Below, one piece after another: positions 1 through 9,514 of a stretch of DNA of 64,000 nt; the first letter of the stretch is position 1, and every line of letters begins with the position of its first letter. The DNA is from Symmachiella macrocystis (lineage in GTDB: Bacteria; Planctomycetota; Planctomycetia; Planctomycetales; Planctomycetaceae), in contig NZ_SJPP01000001.1 of the NCBI RefSeq assembly GCF_007860075.1, positions 1,963,980 through 2,027,979 on the forward strand. Reading direction: 5' to 3'. Below the pieces are notes generated by a model. The model had not been told where the DNA came from and did not search any database. It saw nothing but the letters and a program-made list of their open reading frames with translations. A program made the position numbers and the translations under genes.

Positions 1-330
1 TTGGACGATAACGGCGACGGGCTAGGCGCTGCAGCGGAATGGTTCCAAGGAGTCCGGGCCGCACAAAAAGCCGAGTCCGCCCAAGCGGTCGACGGACGGC
101 GCGCGCATCAATTCCACCTGATCCGCAGTGAGTTGGAACGAAGCATCCCCGATGAACTTCGCCACCAAAGAAACGACCTGGAACTACAATTGCATGAACT
201 GCGTGATAAAAAACCAACGCTCGCGGCAGAAGAATACGACGGACTGCTCGAAGAGCGACTGTTGGAATTGGCTCGGTTGTATGAACAGATCGAGCAGCAA
301 GCGGCACAACCGGCGGCAGCGGCACCCTGA
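1..330 (+). CDS. C-terminal fragment of a hypothetical protein (possibly C13/caspase-like)
   Basis: The frame is open from the window edge to a TGA at 328-330, so the N-terminus lies outside. The visible 109 residues start with an acidic DDNGDGLG segment, followed by an Ala/Glu/Leu-rich stretch (about residues 45-100) that should form a coiled coil, and an Ala/Pro tail. From memory, this 'DDNGDGLG...WF.G.RA' ending resembles the C-termini of planctomycete secreted proteins with a C13/caspase-like peptidase fold. That is an inference, because the catalytic part is not in the window. It converges on the acyltransferase gene with one base between the two stop codons. Confidence 0.6.
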   Translation: MDDNGDGLGAAAEWFQGVRAAQKAESAQAVDGRRAHQFHLIRSELERSIPDELRHQRNDLELQLHELRDKKPTLAAEEYDGLLEERLLELARLYEQIEQQAAQPAAAAP

Positions 331-331
331 A

Positions 332-1294
332 TCAACCCGCTTTTTTCAGCGGTTGTTGTTTGCGTTTTCGTTTCTGCCCGGGAATGCTTTTCCAGCGACG
401 ATGGACCCAGAAGTATTGTTCAGGCGATTTACGAATTGCCCGTTCCAAGGCGGCGCTGTAGCGGCGGGTGATTTCAGCCACCTCATCCTCAGCGTCGATG
501 GTGCGCGGGTCGATCACCTCTTCGCAGCCCACTTCATAGTGCAACGGCAATCCGTCGCCGAAGCGGTCTTCCAAGCGGCGCGAATAGCCCACACAAATCA
601 GCGCATCGTATTGTAGCGCCATCAGAGCAATTGCGCGGTGGGTCGAGGCGGGGCGGCCGAAGAAATCGACAAAGACGCCGCGACGTCCCGCATCCTGATC
701 ACCCAACAGCGCAATCGTGCCGCCGGCGGCCAGTTCGACGGCCATCTTATCGAATCCCCCTTTTTTGGAGATCGTGTGATGGCCGGTCTGTTCGCGGAAC
801 TTGCGAAACCATTTGTCGAGATATGGGTTATCCAGATCGCGGGCGACGATGTTCATTTCAAAACCGAACACACCAAAACAACTGATGCCGATTTCCCAGT
901 TGCCAAAATGCCCGCTCAAGAATAGTACCGGACGGTCGCTGTAGAGCGCTTGCACGACCTCTTCTTTTTGATGAAACCGCAGCACCTGTTTGCAGTTCTC
1001 CACGCGGAGCTTGCGGCGGAGTTGAATCATCTCCACAACCATGCGAAACAGATGCGCCCACATTCGGCGGATGATGTCGTCGGCCTGCGCGTCGTTAATC
1101 TCCTCGCCGAAGGCATTTTGAAGATTCTCCCGCGCCACCTGATAGCGGGTCAGCTTGCGCGGCAAAAAGCGGAAGAAGGCATTGCTGGCCATTTCCGCCA
1201 CGCGCGCCGCGGCCCGCGCGGGCATGGCATCGACCATGCCCACAAAGGTGCGAAAAACCGCGTACTCCGCCACGTATCGCCATCGCCGCTGCAT
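332..1294 (-). CDS. LpxL/HtrB-family lipid A-type acyltransferase
   Basis: This is a 320-aa lysophospholipid acyltransferase-superfamily protein. The catalytic H-x4-E motif is HFGNWE (His129, Glu134). It is followed by the family block GDQDAGRRGVFVDFFG (about 199-213), with the Arg-rich substrate site, and by the C-terminal YFWVHRRWK. The family transfers a secondary acyl chain to Kdo2-lipid IVA at the inner membrane. With kdsA in the same window this supports LPS synthesis. Start ATG at 1294 is supported by AAGGAG nine bases upstream. Length is typical (300-320 aa). The exact acyl donor and acceptor cannot be read from sequence. Confidence 0.9.
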   Translation of the reverse strand: MQRRWRYVAEYAVFRTFVGMVDAMPARAAARVAEMASNAFFRFLPRKLTRYQVARENLQNAFGEEINDAQADDIIRRMWAHLFRMVVEMIQLRRKLRVENCKQVLRFHQKEEVVQALYSDRPVLFLSGHFGNWEIGISCFGVFGFEMNIVARDLDNPYLDKWFRKFREQTGHHTISKKGGFDKMAVELAAGGTIALLGDQDAGRRGVFVDFFGRPASTHRAIALMALQYDALICVGYSRRLEDRFGDGLPLHYEVGCEEVIDPRTIDAEDEVAEITRRYSAALERAIRKSPEQYFWVHRRWKSIPGQKRKRKQQPLKKAG

Positions 1295-1424
1295 CGTGCG
1301 TCACTCCTTGACTACTGCTGTCGTATGCAGCGGAAGTGTCGCCGTTGCGGCAATTTGCGTCAACCCCGGCCGGATGTTGATCGATGCATGTGGCGGTGGT
1401 AGGGTGAAAACAATATGTGCGTTA

Positions 1425-1500
1425 CCCCCCGGCAAAGCCGGGGGCTGATGGATGGTTGCATGTGAAAATTTTTCTCTCAGCCCCCGGCTTTGCCGGGGGG
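1425..1500. repeat. 22-bp perfect inverted repeat with nested palindromic arms
   Basis: Positions 1425-1446 and 1479-1500 are exact reverse complements over 22 bp, separated by 32 bp. Each arm is itself a palindrome (CCCCCGGC-AAA-GCCGGGGG), so either arm can fold alone or the two can pair. It lies 33 bp beyond the 3' end of the minus-strand oxidoreductase gene and about 130 bp upstream of the acyltransferase. It could act as a terminator for the oxidoreductase, but there is no T-tract, and the nested symmetry looks more like a REP-type intergenic element. No copy was noticed elsewhere in the window. Confidence 0.75.
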
Positions 1501-1532
1501 CACCAACGATCAATGACGCACTTTCTGTAACA

Positions 1533-2606
1533 TCAGCGCGGGAGGCGGGGGTCGCTTTTCAGCGGCAATTGCACGCGGCGACCGGTGTGCGAGGATTTGT
1601 AGATCGCCAGAATAATTTCCACGCTTTTACGGCCTTCGCGACCATCAATCACGGGGGTGCTGTTGGTTTTGATCGCCTTGATGAAGTCTTTCAATTGCGC
1701 CAAATGGCCGGCATAGGAAATCGCCGACGGGTCGCTGGCGCCCCCGGTACTGCCTGCTTTCTTGGCGAATGTTTCGCGAATCGTGTCGTCTTTCTTGGTC
1801 GATTTCGCGAAATCCCAGAGCAAAATGTCATCTTGCTCTACGATCGCCGTGCCGGTCGTGCCGTGGATTTCCGTCTTTTTCAGCAAACCGGGATAGGCGC
1901 TCGTCGTCGCTTCCAAAACACCCAATGCGCCGTTTTTGAAGCGGACCGTCGCGACACCCGTATCCTCGACTTCGATCCGCTCGTGCGCCAACCGGTCGGT
2001 GATTCCCGAGACCTCCGCGACGTCTCCCATGAGCCAGTACAGCAAATCCACATTGTGAATCGCCTGATTCATATAGGCCCCCCCGCCATCGAGTGCCCAA
2101 GTCCCCCGCCATCCGCCACTGTCGTAGTACTCTTGGCTACGCCACCATTTGACGTAGGTGTCTCCCAACGTCAATTTGCCAAACCGACCGCTATCGATCG
2201 CTTTTTTGAGCGCCATATTCGCCCCACTAAATCGTGAGGGCAGGATCGTGGCCAGTTTGACCTTGTTTTTCTTGCAGGCCTCGATGATTTTGTCACAGCG
2301 TTTGAGCGTGATTTCCAGCGGTTTTTCGACGACAACGTGCTTTTTGGCGTTGGCCGCTTTGACGGCAACCTCCATGTGGGCCCCACTGGGGGTGCAAACG
2401 TTGACGATGTCTAAACCGGGATGCTTCAGGAATTCGCCATAATCGCTGTACACGGCGACGCCGGGAATCGATTTGGCCAACCGCTCCGCCGAAGCTGGGA
2501 ACGAATCGAACAGCGCCACTATTTTGGCGCCACGTAAATCTTCAATTGCACGGGCATGAAACGAGGCAATCATGCCGCACCCTACGAGTCCAAAGCCGAT
2601 GGGCAT
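1533..2606 (-). CDS. Gfo/Idh/MocA family oxidoreductase
   Basis: This 357-aa protein has the N-terminal Rossmann motif GLVGCGMIASFHA (residues 5-17), the EKPLE motif that places the catalytic lysine, and the C-terminal sheet domain with the GG.Y.NQ.IH..D signature (GGGAYMNQAIHNVDLLYWL). The family uses NAD(P) to oxidise or reduce sugars, inositols and related compounds, and is strongly expanded in planctomycetes. The specific substrate is unknown. There is no signal peptide, so it is probably cytoplasmic. The gene appears monocistronic, with the 22-bp inverted repeat just beyond its stop. Confidence 0.88.
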   Translation of the reverse strand: MPIGFGLVGCGMIASFHARAIEDLRGAKIVALFDSFPASAERLAKSIPGVAVYSDYGEFLKHPGLDIVNVCTPSGAHMEVAVKAANAKKHVVVEKPLEITLKRCDKIIEACKKNKVKLATILPSRFSGANMALKKAIDSGRFGKLTLGDTYVKWWRSQEYYDSGGWRGTWALDGGGAYMNQAIHNVDLLYWLMGDVAEVSGITDRLAHERIEVEDTGVATVRFKNGALGVLEATTSAYPGLLKKTEIHGTTGTAIVEQDDILLWDFAKSTKKDDTIRETFAKKAGSTGGASDPSAISYAGHLAQLKDFIKAIKTNSTPVIDGREGRKSVEIILAIYKSSHTGRRVQLPLKSDPRLPR

Positions 2607-3082
2607 CAGGGAGCCGTCCTTTCCGAGGAATGTCCGGCCATGTGCGCCGGAAACTTTACAAGAGTCGCTAATTGTGTTTCGGTTTTGAGATATTTCTTAC
2701 CGCGCCCGCTGGGAAACCTCAATCGTTACCGCGAGATATTGGCGGTTGATGCTGGATCAGACAGGGGCGGCGCAGCACGTAATCCTCCCATTTTCCCCGA
2801 ACCTCCTTTTCGTCAGTTCGAGTGGGCGTTGCTGCAGAACTTGCCGTAGTATTAGCAACCCGGCCTTTCCCGAAAATTGCAGAAAGTGCTAGAATGTCCG
2901 ATCATTGTGGCAATCGTCGGTCGCTTTGGTACTCATTTCTCCACCTAATGCGTGGCGCAACATTCGCATTGAGACCGATCGTTCATGTGCGTTCGAGAGG
3001 TGCAAACCCCTCGAACTTTGAAGAATAACCCCTAAGAATTCCCTCGGCGGGCCGTCGATTTCCCCGCCGCGAAAGTTACCGT
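2607..3082. other. Intergenic region with a hairpin in the leader of the RND gene
   Basis: No credible gene is seen in this divergent spacer. A hairpin with nine of ten pairs lies at 2991-3016 (GTTCGAGAGG, 6-nt loop, CCCCTCGAAC), 67 bp before the RND start. A TAGAAT -10-like hexamer sits near 2890, but no good -35 element accompanies it. The hairpin could be a transcript-leader structure, which is an inference. Confidence 0.4.
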
Positions 3083-5833
3083 ATGAGGCATTTTTTCGAG
3101 AGGCGTGGTCCCGGCGGGTTAGGGCTGGCCCTGTGGGTCGTGGTGGGCATGGCATTTATTGCTCCCATCGCTGTACTGGGTCTCCGCGACGTCGAACTGG
3201 AAAACAACGTCGGTGATTGGCTGGAGCCAAACAATCTGCAGGCCCGCAAGTTCCGCTGGCTGGAGAAGCAGTTCCCGCACGAAGACGCGGTCTTGGCGTC
3301 CTGGGATGACAGCCAGATTGGCGATCCCCGGCTGGAAGAATTCGCCGAGAAACTGCAAGGTAAGGCCGACTCCAACGGACGCCGACGAGGCGGGCTGCCG
3401 TTCATTTCAAAGGTCCGCACACCACTGGAATTGCTGGACCGGATGGAACAAAACGATGTGACGCGCGATGAGTCGCTGGAACGACTTTCGGGCGTGTTAA
3501 TCAGCGCCGGCAAACTGCGGCTGGTCCTGTCTGAAACCGGCAAGCACCGCGAAAAGGCGGCGCGCGCGAAAATCGCCGAGTGGTCGAAATCAAAGCTTGG
3601 TTTAGAAGTCGAAGTCCTGGACAAAATTCAGGACAAGCTGCTCACCGACAACGAAGACGCCACCGACGAAGAAAAACTGGACGAAGTGCTCGCTTCGGAG
3701 CACGATCTACGGGTGAGTTGGCCCGGCATGAAACCCGGTATACCAGCAACAATCGCCTTTCAGGATGCGATCCTCGACCTTCGATTCGAGGATACTGACG
3801 GGGATCAACCCACAGAACCGATCGTAGAGGATGCGTTCTTTTACCCGGGCGCGCCGGTGGCGGTCGTCATTTATATCAATGAAGCCGGGATGGCCGACAA
3901 AGGAGAGGCCATCCGTAGCATTCGTGCCGCCGCTGAGGAGGTCGGGATTGCCCCGGACACATTGCATCTTTCCGGCGGCGCCGTGGCAGCTTCGGCACTC
4001 AACCAGGCGGTGATCAAGTCGTCGTGGAACACGAATTTTCCGATGTGGATGTTACACCATCGCTCGGTGATGCTGCTCTCGGGTTTAGTTGGGCTGTTGC
4101 TCACGTTTTATATGATGCGCAGCTTTCGTTTGGGACTGATGGTCCTGGCCGTTTCGTATTTGACGCCCCTCGTCACCGTAGCCTTGGTCCCCGTAACAGG
4201 GGGGAGCATGAATATGGTGTTGATTGTGATGCCATCTTTACTGTTGATGCTGACGATTTCGGGCAGCATTCATGTCGGCAATTATTGGAAACATGCGGCG
4301 GCGCGCGATATGCGAACGGCTGTCGTGGAAGCCGTCGAAATGGCCCGCAAGCCATGCATGCTCGCTAGCTTCACAACGGTCATCGGGCTGTTGTCACTGG
4401 CGACCAGCCATCTTACGCCCGTGCGTGATTTTGGTTTGTACTCAGCGGCCGGCATGATCATTTCACTGGTCATGGTTTTATATGCCCTACCCTCGCTACT
4501 GCAATTGTGGCCGCCCAAACAGCCCAAGGTCGAAGAAACCGAGCATCTTTACTGGCGAAATTTGGCAAATTGGATCACAGAACATAGCACAATCGTGACC
4601 TGTGTTTTTCTTGTGGCATGCGTGGCGACAACTTCTGGCTTGGCTTACTTCCGCACCGAAACCAAGGTGATCAAGTATTTCCCGGAGACATCGCGGGTTT
4701 ATCAGGACTATGCGTTTTTAGAAAATAACCTCTCTGGGGTGGTGCCGGTCCAAATCGTTGCCAAATTTGCTGACGTGAAACGGGGCGGACCAAACTTCGC
4801 TGAGCGCGCCAAACTGGTGCGTGACTTACAGGCGAAAATCTCGCAATTGTCGGATGTCAGCGGAACCATGTCGTTGGCGGACTTTTTGCCAACACCCGAA
4901 CCATTACCCGAGGACGCCTCCCGATTAGCACGCCTGCGGGAACAAACCGCCGCGCGGGCCATGGAGACGCGTGTCAAAGAGGACAAAAACCACCAAGCGC
5001 AAGCCTTACTGGTCGTCGCTGAAGAGAAAACCGACTTTAGCGAACCAGGGGATGAGCTGTGGAAAATCACGGCGCAGGTCGCCGTGCTCACTGATGTGGA
5101 TTACGGCGATTTGATGGCCCAGATGGACCAGATCAGCGCCGAAGCATTACGGCTGGAGCCAACCGCGGGACATGTCGTCACCGGCATGGTGCCGCTGTTT
5201 TTAGAAACCCAACAAGAAGTTCTAAACAGCCTGATCACCAGTTTCGGGCTAGCGTTTGCAATGATCGGTTGCGTGTTGATGGTCGTGCTGCGGCATCCGC
5301 TGGCGGGATTTTTCGCCATGCTGCCGAATGTGCTGCCCATCGGTATGGTCTTCGGCATGATTTCGTGGTTTCGCATTCCGGTGGACATTGGCACCATGAT
5401 CACCGCTTCGGTGGCACTGGGGATCGCAGTCGATGGAACCGTGCACCTGCTGACGTGGTTCCGCACCGGTATTTTTGAAAATCTCACCCGCAAGCAATCC
5501 ATCGCACAAGCATTGGAGCATTGTGGACCGGCGATGTTTCAAACCAGCATTGTCACCAGTTTGGGACTGATTGTGTTGTACCCAGCGGAGTTGTTGTTGA
5601 TCAGTCGCTTCGGCTGGCTAATGGCGTCGCTGATCGGCATGGCGCTGGTCGCCGATGTGATATTGCTTCCCGCATTGTTGGCCGGGCCGCTAGGTACGTT
5701 CATCGAACGTCAAGTGCGCAAGTCGATGCCAACAATCGTTCGCGCCGAACCAGCGCCACCGGCAGCAAGCCCAGTCTCGCTGAAGCCGCACATCAGCCCC
5801 TCACGCGCCAGCATTTCACGGCAACGCGATTAA
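3083..5833 (+). CDS. RND/MMPL-family membrane transporter
   Basis: This 916-aa protein has the RND two-half layout. One membrane segment near the N-terminus (about 13-34) is followed by a large extracytoplasmic domain (about 35-320). A five- to six-helix bundle (about 325-490), a second segment (about 510-530), a second periplasmic loop (about 535-710) and a final helix bundle (about 715-890) complete it. The paired TM bundles with Gly-rich, Asp-containing helices (for example ITASVALGIAVDGTVHL) match MMPL/hopanoid-transporter-like exporters. Such proteins move lipids or other hydrophobic molecules using the proton gradient. No membrane-fusion protein or outer-membrane channel gene is adjacent, so it probably works alone. 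The substrate is unknown. Confidence 0.85.
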   Translation: MRHFFERRGPGGLGLALWVVVGMAFIAPIAVLGLRDVELENNVGDWLEPNNLQARKFRWLEKQFPHEDAVLASWDDSQIGDPRLEEFAEKLQGKADSNGRRRGGLPFISKVRTPLELLDRMEQNDVTRDESLERLSGVLISAGKLRLVLSETGKHREKAARAKIAEWSKSKLGLEVEVLDKIQDKLLTDNEDATDEEKLDEVLASEHDLRVSWPGMKPGIPATIAFQDAILDLRFEDTDGDQPTEPIVEDAFFYPGAPVAVVIYINEAGMADKGEAIRSIRAAAEEVGIAPDTLHLSGGAVAASALNQAVIKSSWNTNFPMWMLHHRSVMLLSGLVGLLLTFYMMRSFRLGLMVLAVSYLTPLVTVALVPVTGGSMNMVLIVMPSLLLMLTISGSIHVGNYWKHAAARDMRTAVVEAVEMARKPCMLASFTTVIGLLSLATSHLTPVRDFGLYSAAGMIISLVMVLYALPSLLQLWPPKQPKVEETEHLYWRNLANWITEHSTIVTCVFLVACVATTSGLAYFRTETKVIKYFPETSRVYQDYAFLENNLSGVVPVQIVAKFADVKRGGPNFAERAKLVRDLQAKISQLSDVSGTMSLADFLPTPEPLPEDASRLARLREQTAARAMETRVKEDKNHQAQALLVVAEEKTDFSEPGDELWKITAQVAVLTDVDYGDLMAQMDQISAEALRLEPTAGHVVTGMVPLFLETQQEVLNSLITSFGLAFAMIGCVLMVVLRHPLAGFFAMLPNVLPIGMVFGMISWFRIPVDIGTMITASVALGIAVDGTVHLLTWFRTGIFENLTRKQSIAQALEHCGPAMFQTSIVTSLGLIVLYPAELLLISRFGWLMASLIGMALVADVILLPALLAGPLGTFIERQVRKSMPTIVRAEPAPPAASPVSLKPHISPSRASISRQRD

Positions 5834-5915
5834 GTCGGCGATGCGAACCTGCTCCGAGGTGAACCCGATGCCTGCGGCAGTTCGTCCACCTGGTTGTGGA
5901 GACTGAGCGTTCGCG

Positions 5916-8900
5916 TTACGTAATGCGGTACTTCTTTAGCCGGCTGTAGTACGTGCTGCGGGGCATCCCCAACAGTCGTGCAGCGCGGGCTTTGTTTCCT
6001 CCACAACGCGACAAAGCATCGCGGAGTTGTTGTTCTTCGTTTGCGCCGTTGTCTCCCACTGCGGCAGGCACCGCGACGGGGACTTTCTCCGTTTCCCCAC
6101 CCGCGACCGGCTCTTGTCCGCCGGTGGTGTGCCGCCTTTGGCTGCCTAGTTGCAATTGTGATGGATTGGGGAACAAGATTTCCCGCGGCAGATCGCCGGG
6201 TGTGATCACCTCGTCATCGGCCAGCACAACCGCACGTTCGATCACATTTTCCAGCTCACGGATATTCCCCGGCCAGGGATACTGCTTGAGGATGTCGACC
6301 GTTTCGTCATCCAAGTGCGAAATCGGTTTACCGATGCGTTGTGCAGCGCGGCCCAAGAAATGTCGGGCCAATTCAAAAATGTCGTCGACACGATCACGCA
6401 ATGGCGGCAACGTCATGCTGATGACGTTCAACCGATAATACAGGTCCTCGCGAAAACGGCCTTGCAGGATCAGGCTTTCAAGGTCCTGGTGCGTCGCCGT
6501 CACCAGCCGTACATCGACCTGAATTGTCCGCGTCCCACCCACCGGCTCGAAGGAGCGTTCCTGCAGCACGCGCAACAATTTGACCTGTGTTTCCAAGGAG
6601 ATGTCGCCGATTTCATCCAGAAACAACGTGCCGCCATTGGCCATTTCAAAGCGGCCTTCTTTGTCCCGGTGTGCGCCGGTAAAAGCCCCTTTGGTGTGGC
6701 CGAACAGTTCGCTTTCCAGCAGGCTGGGGGAGAGCGCCGCACAATGCACGCGCACCATCGGCCCTTCGTGCCGCGGGCTGTTCATGTGCAATGTTTGGGC
6801 CAGTAACTCCTTGCCCGTTCCGCTCTCACCTCGAATGAGTACGGACGATTCGCTGTGCGAGACCTTTTGAACCGTGTCTAACAATTCGCGGATGGCCTTG
6901 CTGTTGCCGCGGATCAATTCGTTGCGGAAGCCACCTTGAATGGTGAGCTTCTGCGGATCGCGGCTTCCCATAATTTCCGATTGTAGAATCGAAATTTGCC
7001 GCTGTTGTTCGGCAACCCGCTCCGTTTTTAGTGAGAGTTCCTGGTTCAACCGCGTTATTTCATCGTGCACCTTAGAGCTGTGCAAAGTCATGATCTGCCC
7101 CAACGCGGTGAGGAAGGTCAGATCCTCAGCCGTGTAGGAGCTGTCGTCTCGTTTCCGCCCCAGCAACACGAACCCCGCCAATTCCCCTTCCATCTCCAGC
7201 CGATGAATCAGGTCGACATCCAATTCGCGCAGGATCGTCTGTACCTTAGACCGGGGGCCGCGTCCGCCGAGCGATGTTCGCTGCAAACTCGCGTTTTCTA
7301 AAAGCGGGATTGCGAGTTCTGGATCGTTTGCCAACCGCGCGGGAGGCGACATGTCGCCTTGGACGGCAATTAAGTTGAAGTCTTCGTTCGGCCCCGACCG
7401 CAAATAGATGGCGGCTTGGTTGATGTGCAGCACCTCTTGGCAGGAGGTCAACATCTGCTGACCCAGTGTCGCCGGGTCGCCGAGATGATCCCCCAGGTGG
7501 GCGACTGCCTGATTCATCCCCTGCATGACCTTGTCGAGTTGGTACTTTTCGCGATAAAAGCTGCGATCCAATGTCTGCTGCACACGATCACGAATCCACC
7601 CCAGCAGAATGACCGCCACCAACACAACCGGTGTGACCGAAATCACCTGATGCAAGAACTGCATGTCCTGCATCATGCCCAGCAGACTGCTGAGGGTGAT
7701 TGCCAAACTATAGACAATCAACACACCGAAGCTGAGCACGAAGTACAACGTGCCGCGGCTGAACACCTGGTCGACCAGCATCAGTTTGTAGCGGATGATC
7801 CCCACGGCATAGGCCATCATGAATAGCAAACTGGCAATGAACATCGGGAATCGCGCATGGCCCACAGCGAATTCGACCCGGTCATTAAGGGCTAACAGCA
7901 GCGTATAGCCAACGGGCAACGTCGATGCGGCTGCTGCCCACAAGATCCACTTCACCTGATCGTGTTCGGCGGTGTTCTTAGTCGTTTGGTAGCTGTCGTA
8001 CAGCGCGTATAACGTGGCGACAAAAAAGACAGTGGCGACGGCCAAGTATCCGTAGATCGATTTTTGGACGTAGGAAAGCGTGTATAGCAAGTCCCCTAAC
8101 GAGTATGCGTCGGTATGGGCGTGTTGCCAAGCCGAATAACACAACAGCGCCACCATGCCGGTCGTCGCAGCGAGAGGCAGCGCGTAGATCGATGCAAGAA
8201 TTGTCCGCGGATGGCGGGCAAACCAGGGTTTGCGGTGCGGAAAGACCAGGAAAAAGTGCAGAGTGACCACCGGCACCAGCATGGCGCAGATGGCAAAGGG
8301 AATGTTCAACCACAACCGCGCGGCGATCACCCACCAGTGATATCCACCGACAAATGCGACGACGGTGACGATGCACATCGCAAAGAACATTCGAGCCGCT
8401 GCATCGAACGGACGTTTCCAATACGCCATCGCCCCCACAACGAAGATTCCCAAGTGCAACGTGAACCACACCAGCGATAAACTCAACGCCCCAAGCGGCA
8501 ATCGTTTTTCTTGGAGAAATGGAGAATACGGGTCACTGGGGTCGCCATCCTCTTTGAAGAACTCGACTTCAATCCAGCGTTCATGCGAGGGTAGTTTCTC
8601 GACGATCGGCCCGGCGTGCTCTTCGGAGTCACTGGTCTGGGGCACGAACGACCCCACTGGGGTTGGCGTCGAACGTAAATTGGCGATTGCTTGTGTGAAC
8701 TCAGTAAAGGTCCGCACGGGTTGCCCACCAATACTCAATAATCGGCTCCCCTCTTGCGGACGGTCTCCATCGGTGGTCACGTCGAAGACGCGGTCGATGC
8801 GGACACCGACCTCATTCTCGGGGTGAACACCAGCTGCGACCAAGTCCTCTTCGTTGGGCATCAGACAGCGCAGCCCGAGATCGCGACTTTGGCTGACAAA

Positions 8901-8993
8901 ACCAAGGACGATAATCGAGTAGACCAGTACGGCGATCCCGGCAAGGACCAGAGGCCATCGTCGCGCCGGTTTCAGCCCGTCATATCTCGCCAT
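5916..8993 (-). CDS. Membrane-bound sigma-54 activator (PDZ-like, 7TM, GAF, AAA+, Fis HTH)
   Basis: This 1025-aa protein begins with a TM helix (about 15-33), then a PDZ-like extracytoplasmic segment (about 45-105), a multi-helix membrane block (about 165-460), a GAF-like domain (about 490-640) and a coiled coil (about 650-690). The AAA+ domain follows: Walker A GESGTGKE at 722, the sigma-54-contacting GAFTGA loop at about 769-774, and LFLDEIGD as Walker B. A Fis-type HTH lies at about 985-1025. It should sense a membrane or small-molecule signal and activate RpoN promoters. I chose the ATG at 8993 because GGATAGG lies just upstream; the longer frame from 9083 has no ribosome site. It diverges from a perfect sigma-54 promoter at 9291, a likely target. 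Confidence 0.9.
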   Translation of the reverse strand: MARYDGLKPARRWPLVLAGIAVLVYSIIVLGFVSQSRDLGLRCLMPNEEDLVAAGVHPENEVGVRIDRVFDVTTDGDRPQEGSRLLSIGGQPVRTFTEFTQAIANLRSTPTPVGSFVPQTSDSEEHAGPIVEKLPSHERWIEVEFFKEDGDPSDPYSPFLQEKRLPLGALSLSLVWFTLHLGIFVVGAMAYWKRPFDAAARMFFAMCIVTVVAFVGGYHWWVIAARLWLNIPFAICAMLVPVVTLHFFLVFPHRKPWFARHPRTILASIYALPLAATTGMVALLCYSAWQHAHTDAYSLGDLLYTLSYVQKSIYGYLAVATVFFVATLYALYDSYQTTKNTAEHDQVKWILWAAAASTLPVGYTLLLALNDRVEFAVGHARFPMFIASLLFMMAYAVGIIRYKLMLVDQVFSRGTLYFVLSFGVLIVYSLAITLSSLLGMMQDMQFLHQVISVTPVVLVAVILLGWIRDRVQQTLDRSFYREKYQLDKVMQGMNQAVAHLGDHLGDPATLGQQMLTSCQEVLHINQAAIYLRSGPNEDFNLIAVQGDMSPPARLANDPELAIPLLENASLQRTSLGGRGPRSKVQTILRELDVDLIHRLEMEGELAGFVLLGRKRDDSSYTAEDLTFLTALGQIMTLHSSKVHDEITRLNQELSLKTERVAEQQRQISILQSEIMGSRDPQKLTIQGGFRNELIRGNSKAIRELLDTVQKVSHSESSVLIRGESGTGKELLAQTLHMNSPRHEGPMVRVHCAALSPSLLESELFGHTKGAFTGAHRDKEGRFEMANGGTLFLDEIGDISLETQVKLLRVLQERSFEPVGGTRTIQVDVRLVTATHQDLESLILQGRFREDLYYRLNVISMTLPPLRDRVDDIFELARHFLGRAAQRIGKPISHLDDETVDILKQYPWPGNIRELENVIERAVVLADDEVITPGDLPREILFPNPSQLQLGSQRRHTTGGQEPVAGGETEKVPVAVPAAVGDNGANEEQQLRDALSRCGGNKARAARLLGMPRSTYYSRLKKYRIT

Positions 8994-9290
8994 TTTACCT
9001 ATCCAGAGCGCCGAATAGCGCCGAAAAAAGGTGTCGAACACCCGTGGACATCGGCGCCGAAGCGAGCGCCGAACCAATGACACTATTATTACCCGAATGG
9101 TGGGGCAAATTCAAACGTATCTTGAATCTGGAGTCGTACACATGGAACCGAAGAGATCTAACTCCATTGAAAACAAGCAGATACAAACTATGAACCGGCT
9201 TTGAGTTTTCAGCGCCCAGATCGCAATTCCAGCGAGGTTTTGAACAATTTCGCCAAAAACAAAACGTCATGCTGGTGACGAACGGGTGTT

Positions 9291-9306
9291 TGGCACGCAC
9301 GTTGCA
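9291..9306 (+). promoter_or_regulatory. Sigma-54 (-24/-12) promoter with no ordinary downstream gene
   Basis: TGGCACGCACGTTGCA matches the RpoN consensus TGGCACG-N4-TTGCW at every conserved position with correct GG-to-GC spacing, and is preceded by T-rich sequence. The predicted start is near 9317. It points away from the sigma-54 activator gene, whose start is about 300 bp to the left. The next gene downstream, queD, is on the opposite strand. No clear activator-binding dyad was identified by eye upstream. Confidence 0.8.
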
Positions 9307-9350
9307 TATTAGAAATCACAGTTACGGAAGTTTAAACAAGATATTTCAGC

Positions 9351-9416
9351 ATGGCCTCTTGTACCAAACCAATCAAGAAGCCCTCTGCTCACGATACCCA
9401 GCCTAGCCCCTTGTGA
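9351..9416 (+). CDS. Possible 21-aa micropeptide in the sigma-54 transcript
   Basis: An ATG about 34 nt from the predicted transcript start opens 21 codons ending in TGA. The peptide begins MASCTKPIKK, has one Cys, and ends in a Pro/Ser-rich PSPL tail. No Shine-Dalgarno site sits at a normal distance; GGAAG is about 21 nt upstream. It may be chance. Confidence 0.2.
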   Translation: MASCTKPIKKPSAHDTQPSPL

Positions 9417-9514
9417 AAGCGTGGATTAGAGACAAAACTTGGTATGCAATAGGGTCCCCTAAGTCGCAACCGACCCACACCGCGATTTAGCCTACCGCCT
9501 GAGAATACTCAACC

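Noticed and set aside
950-1402. 150-codon plus-strand frame opposite the acyltransferase gene
   Set aside because: It is the shadow of a gene with clear family motifs on the minus strand.
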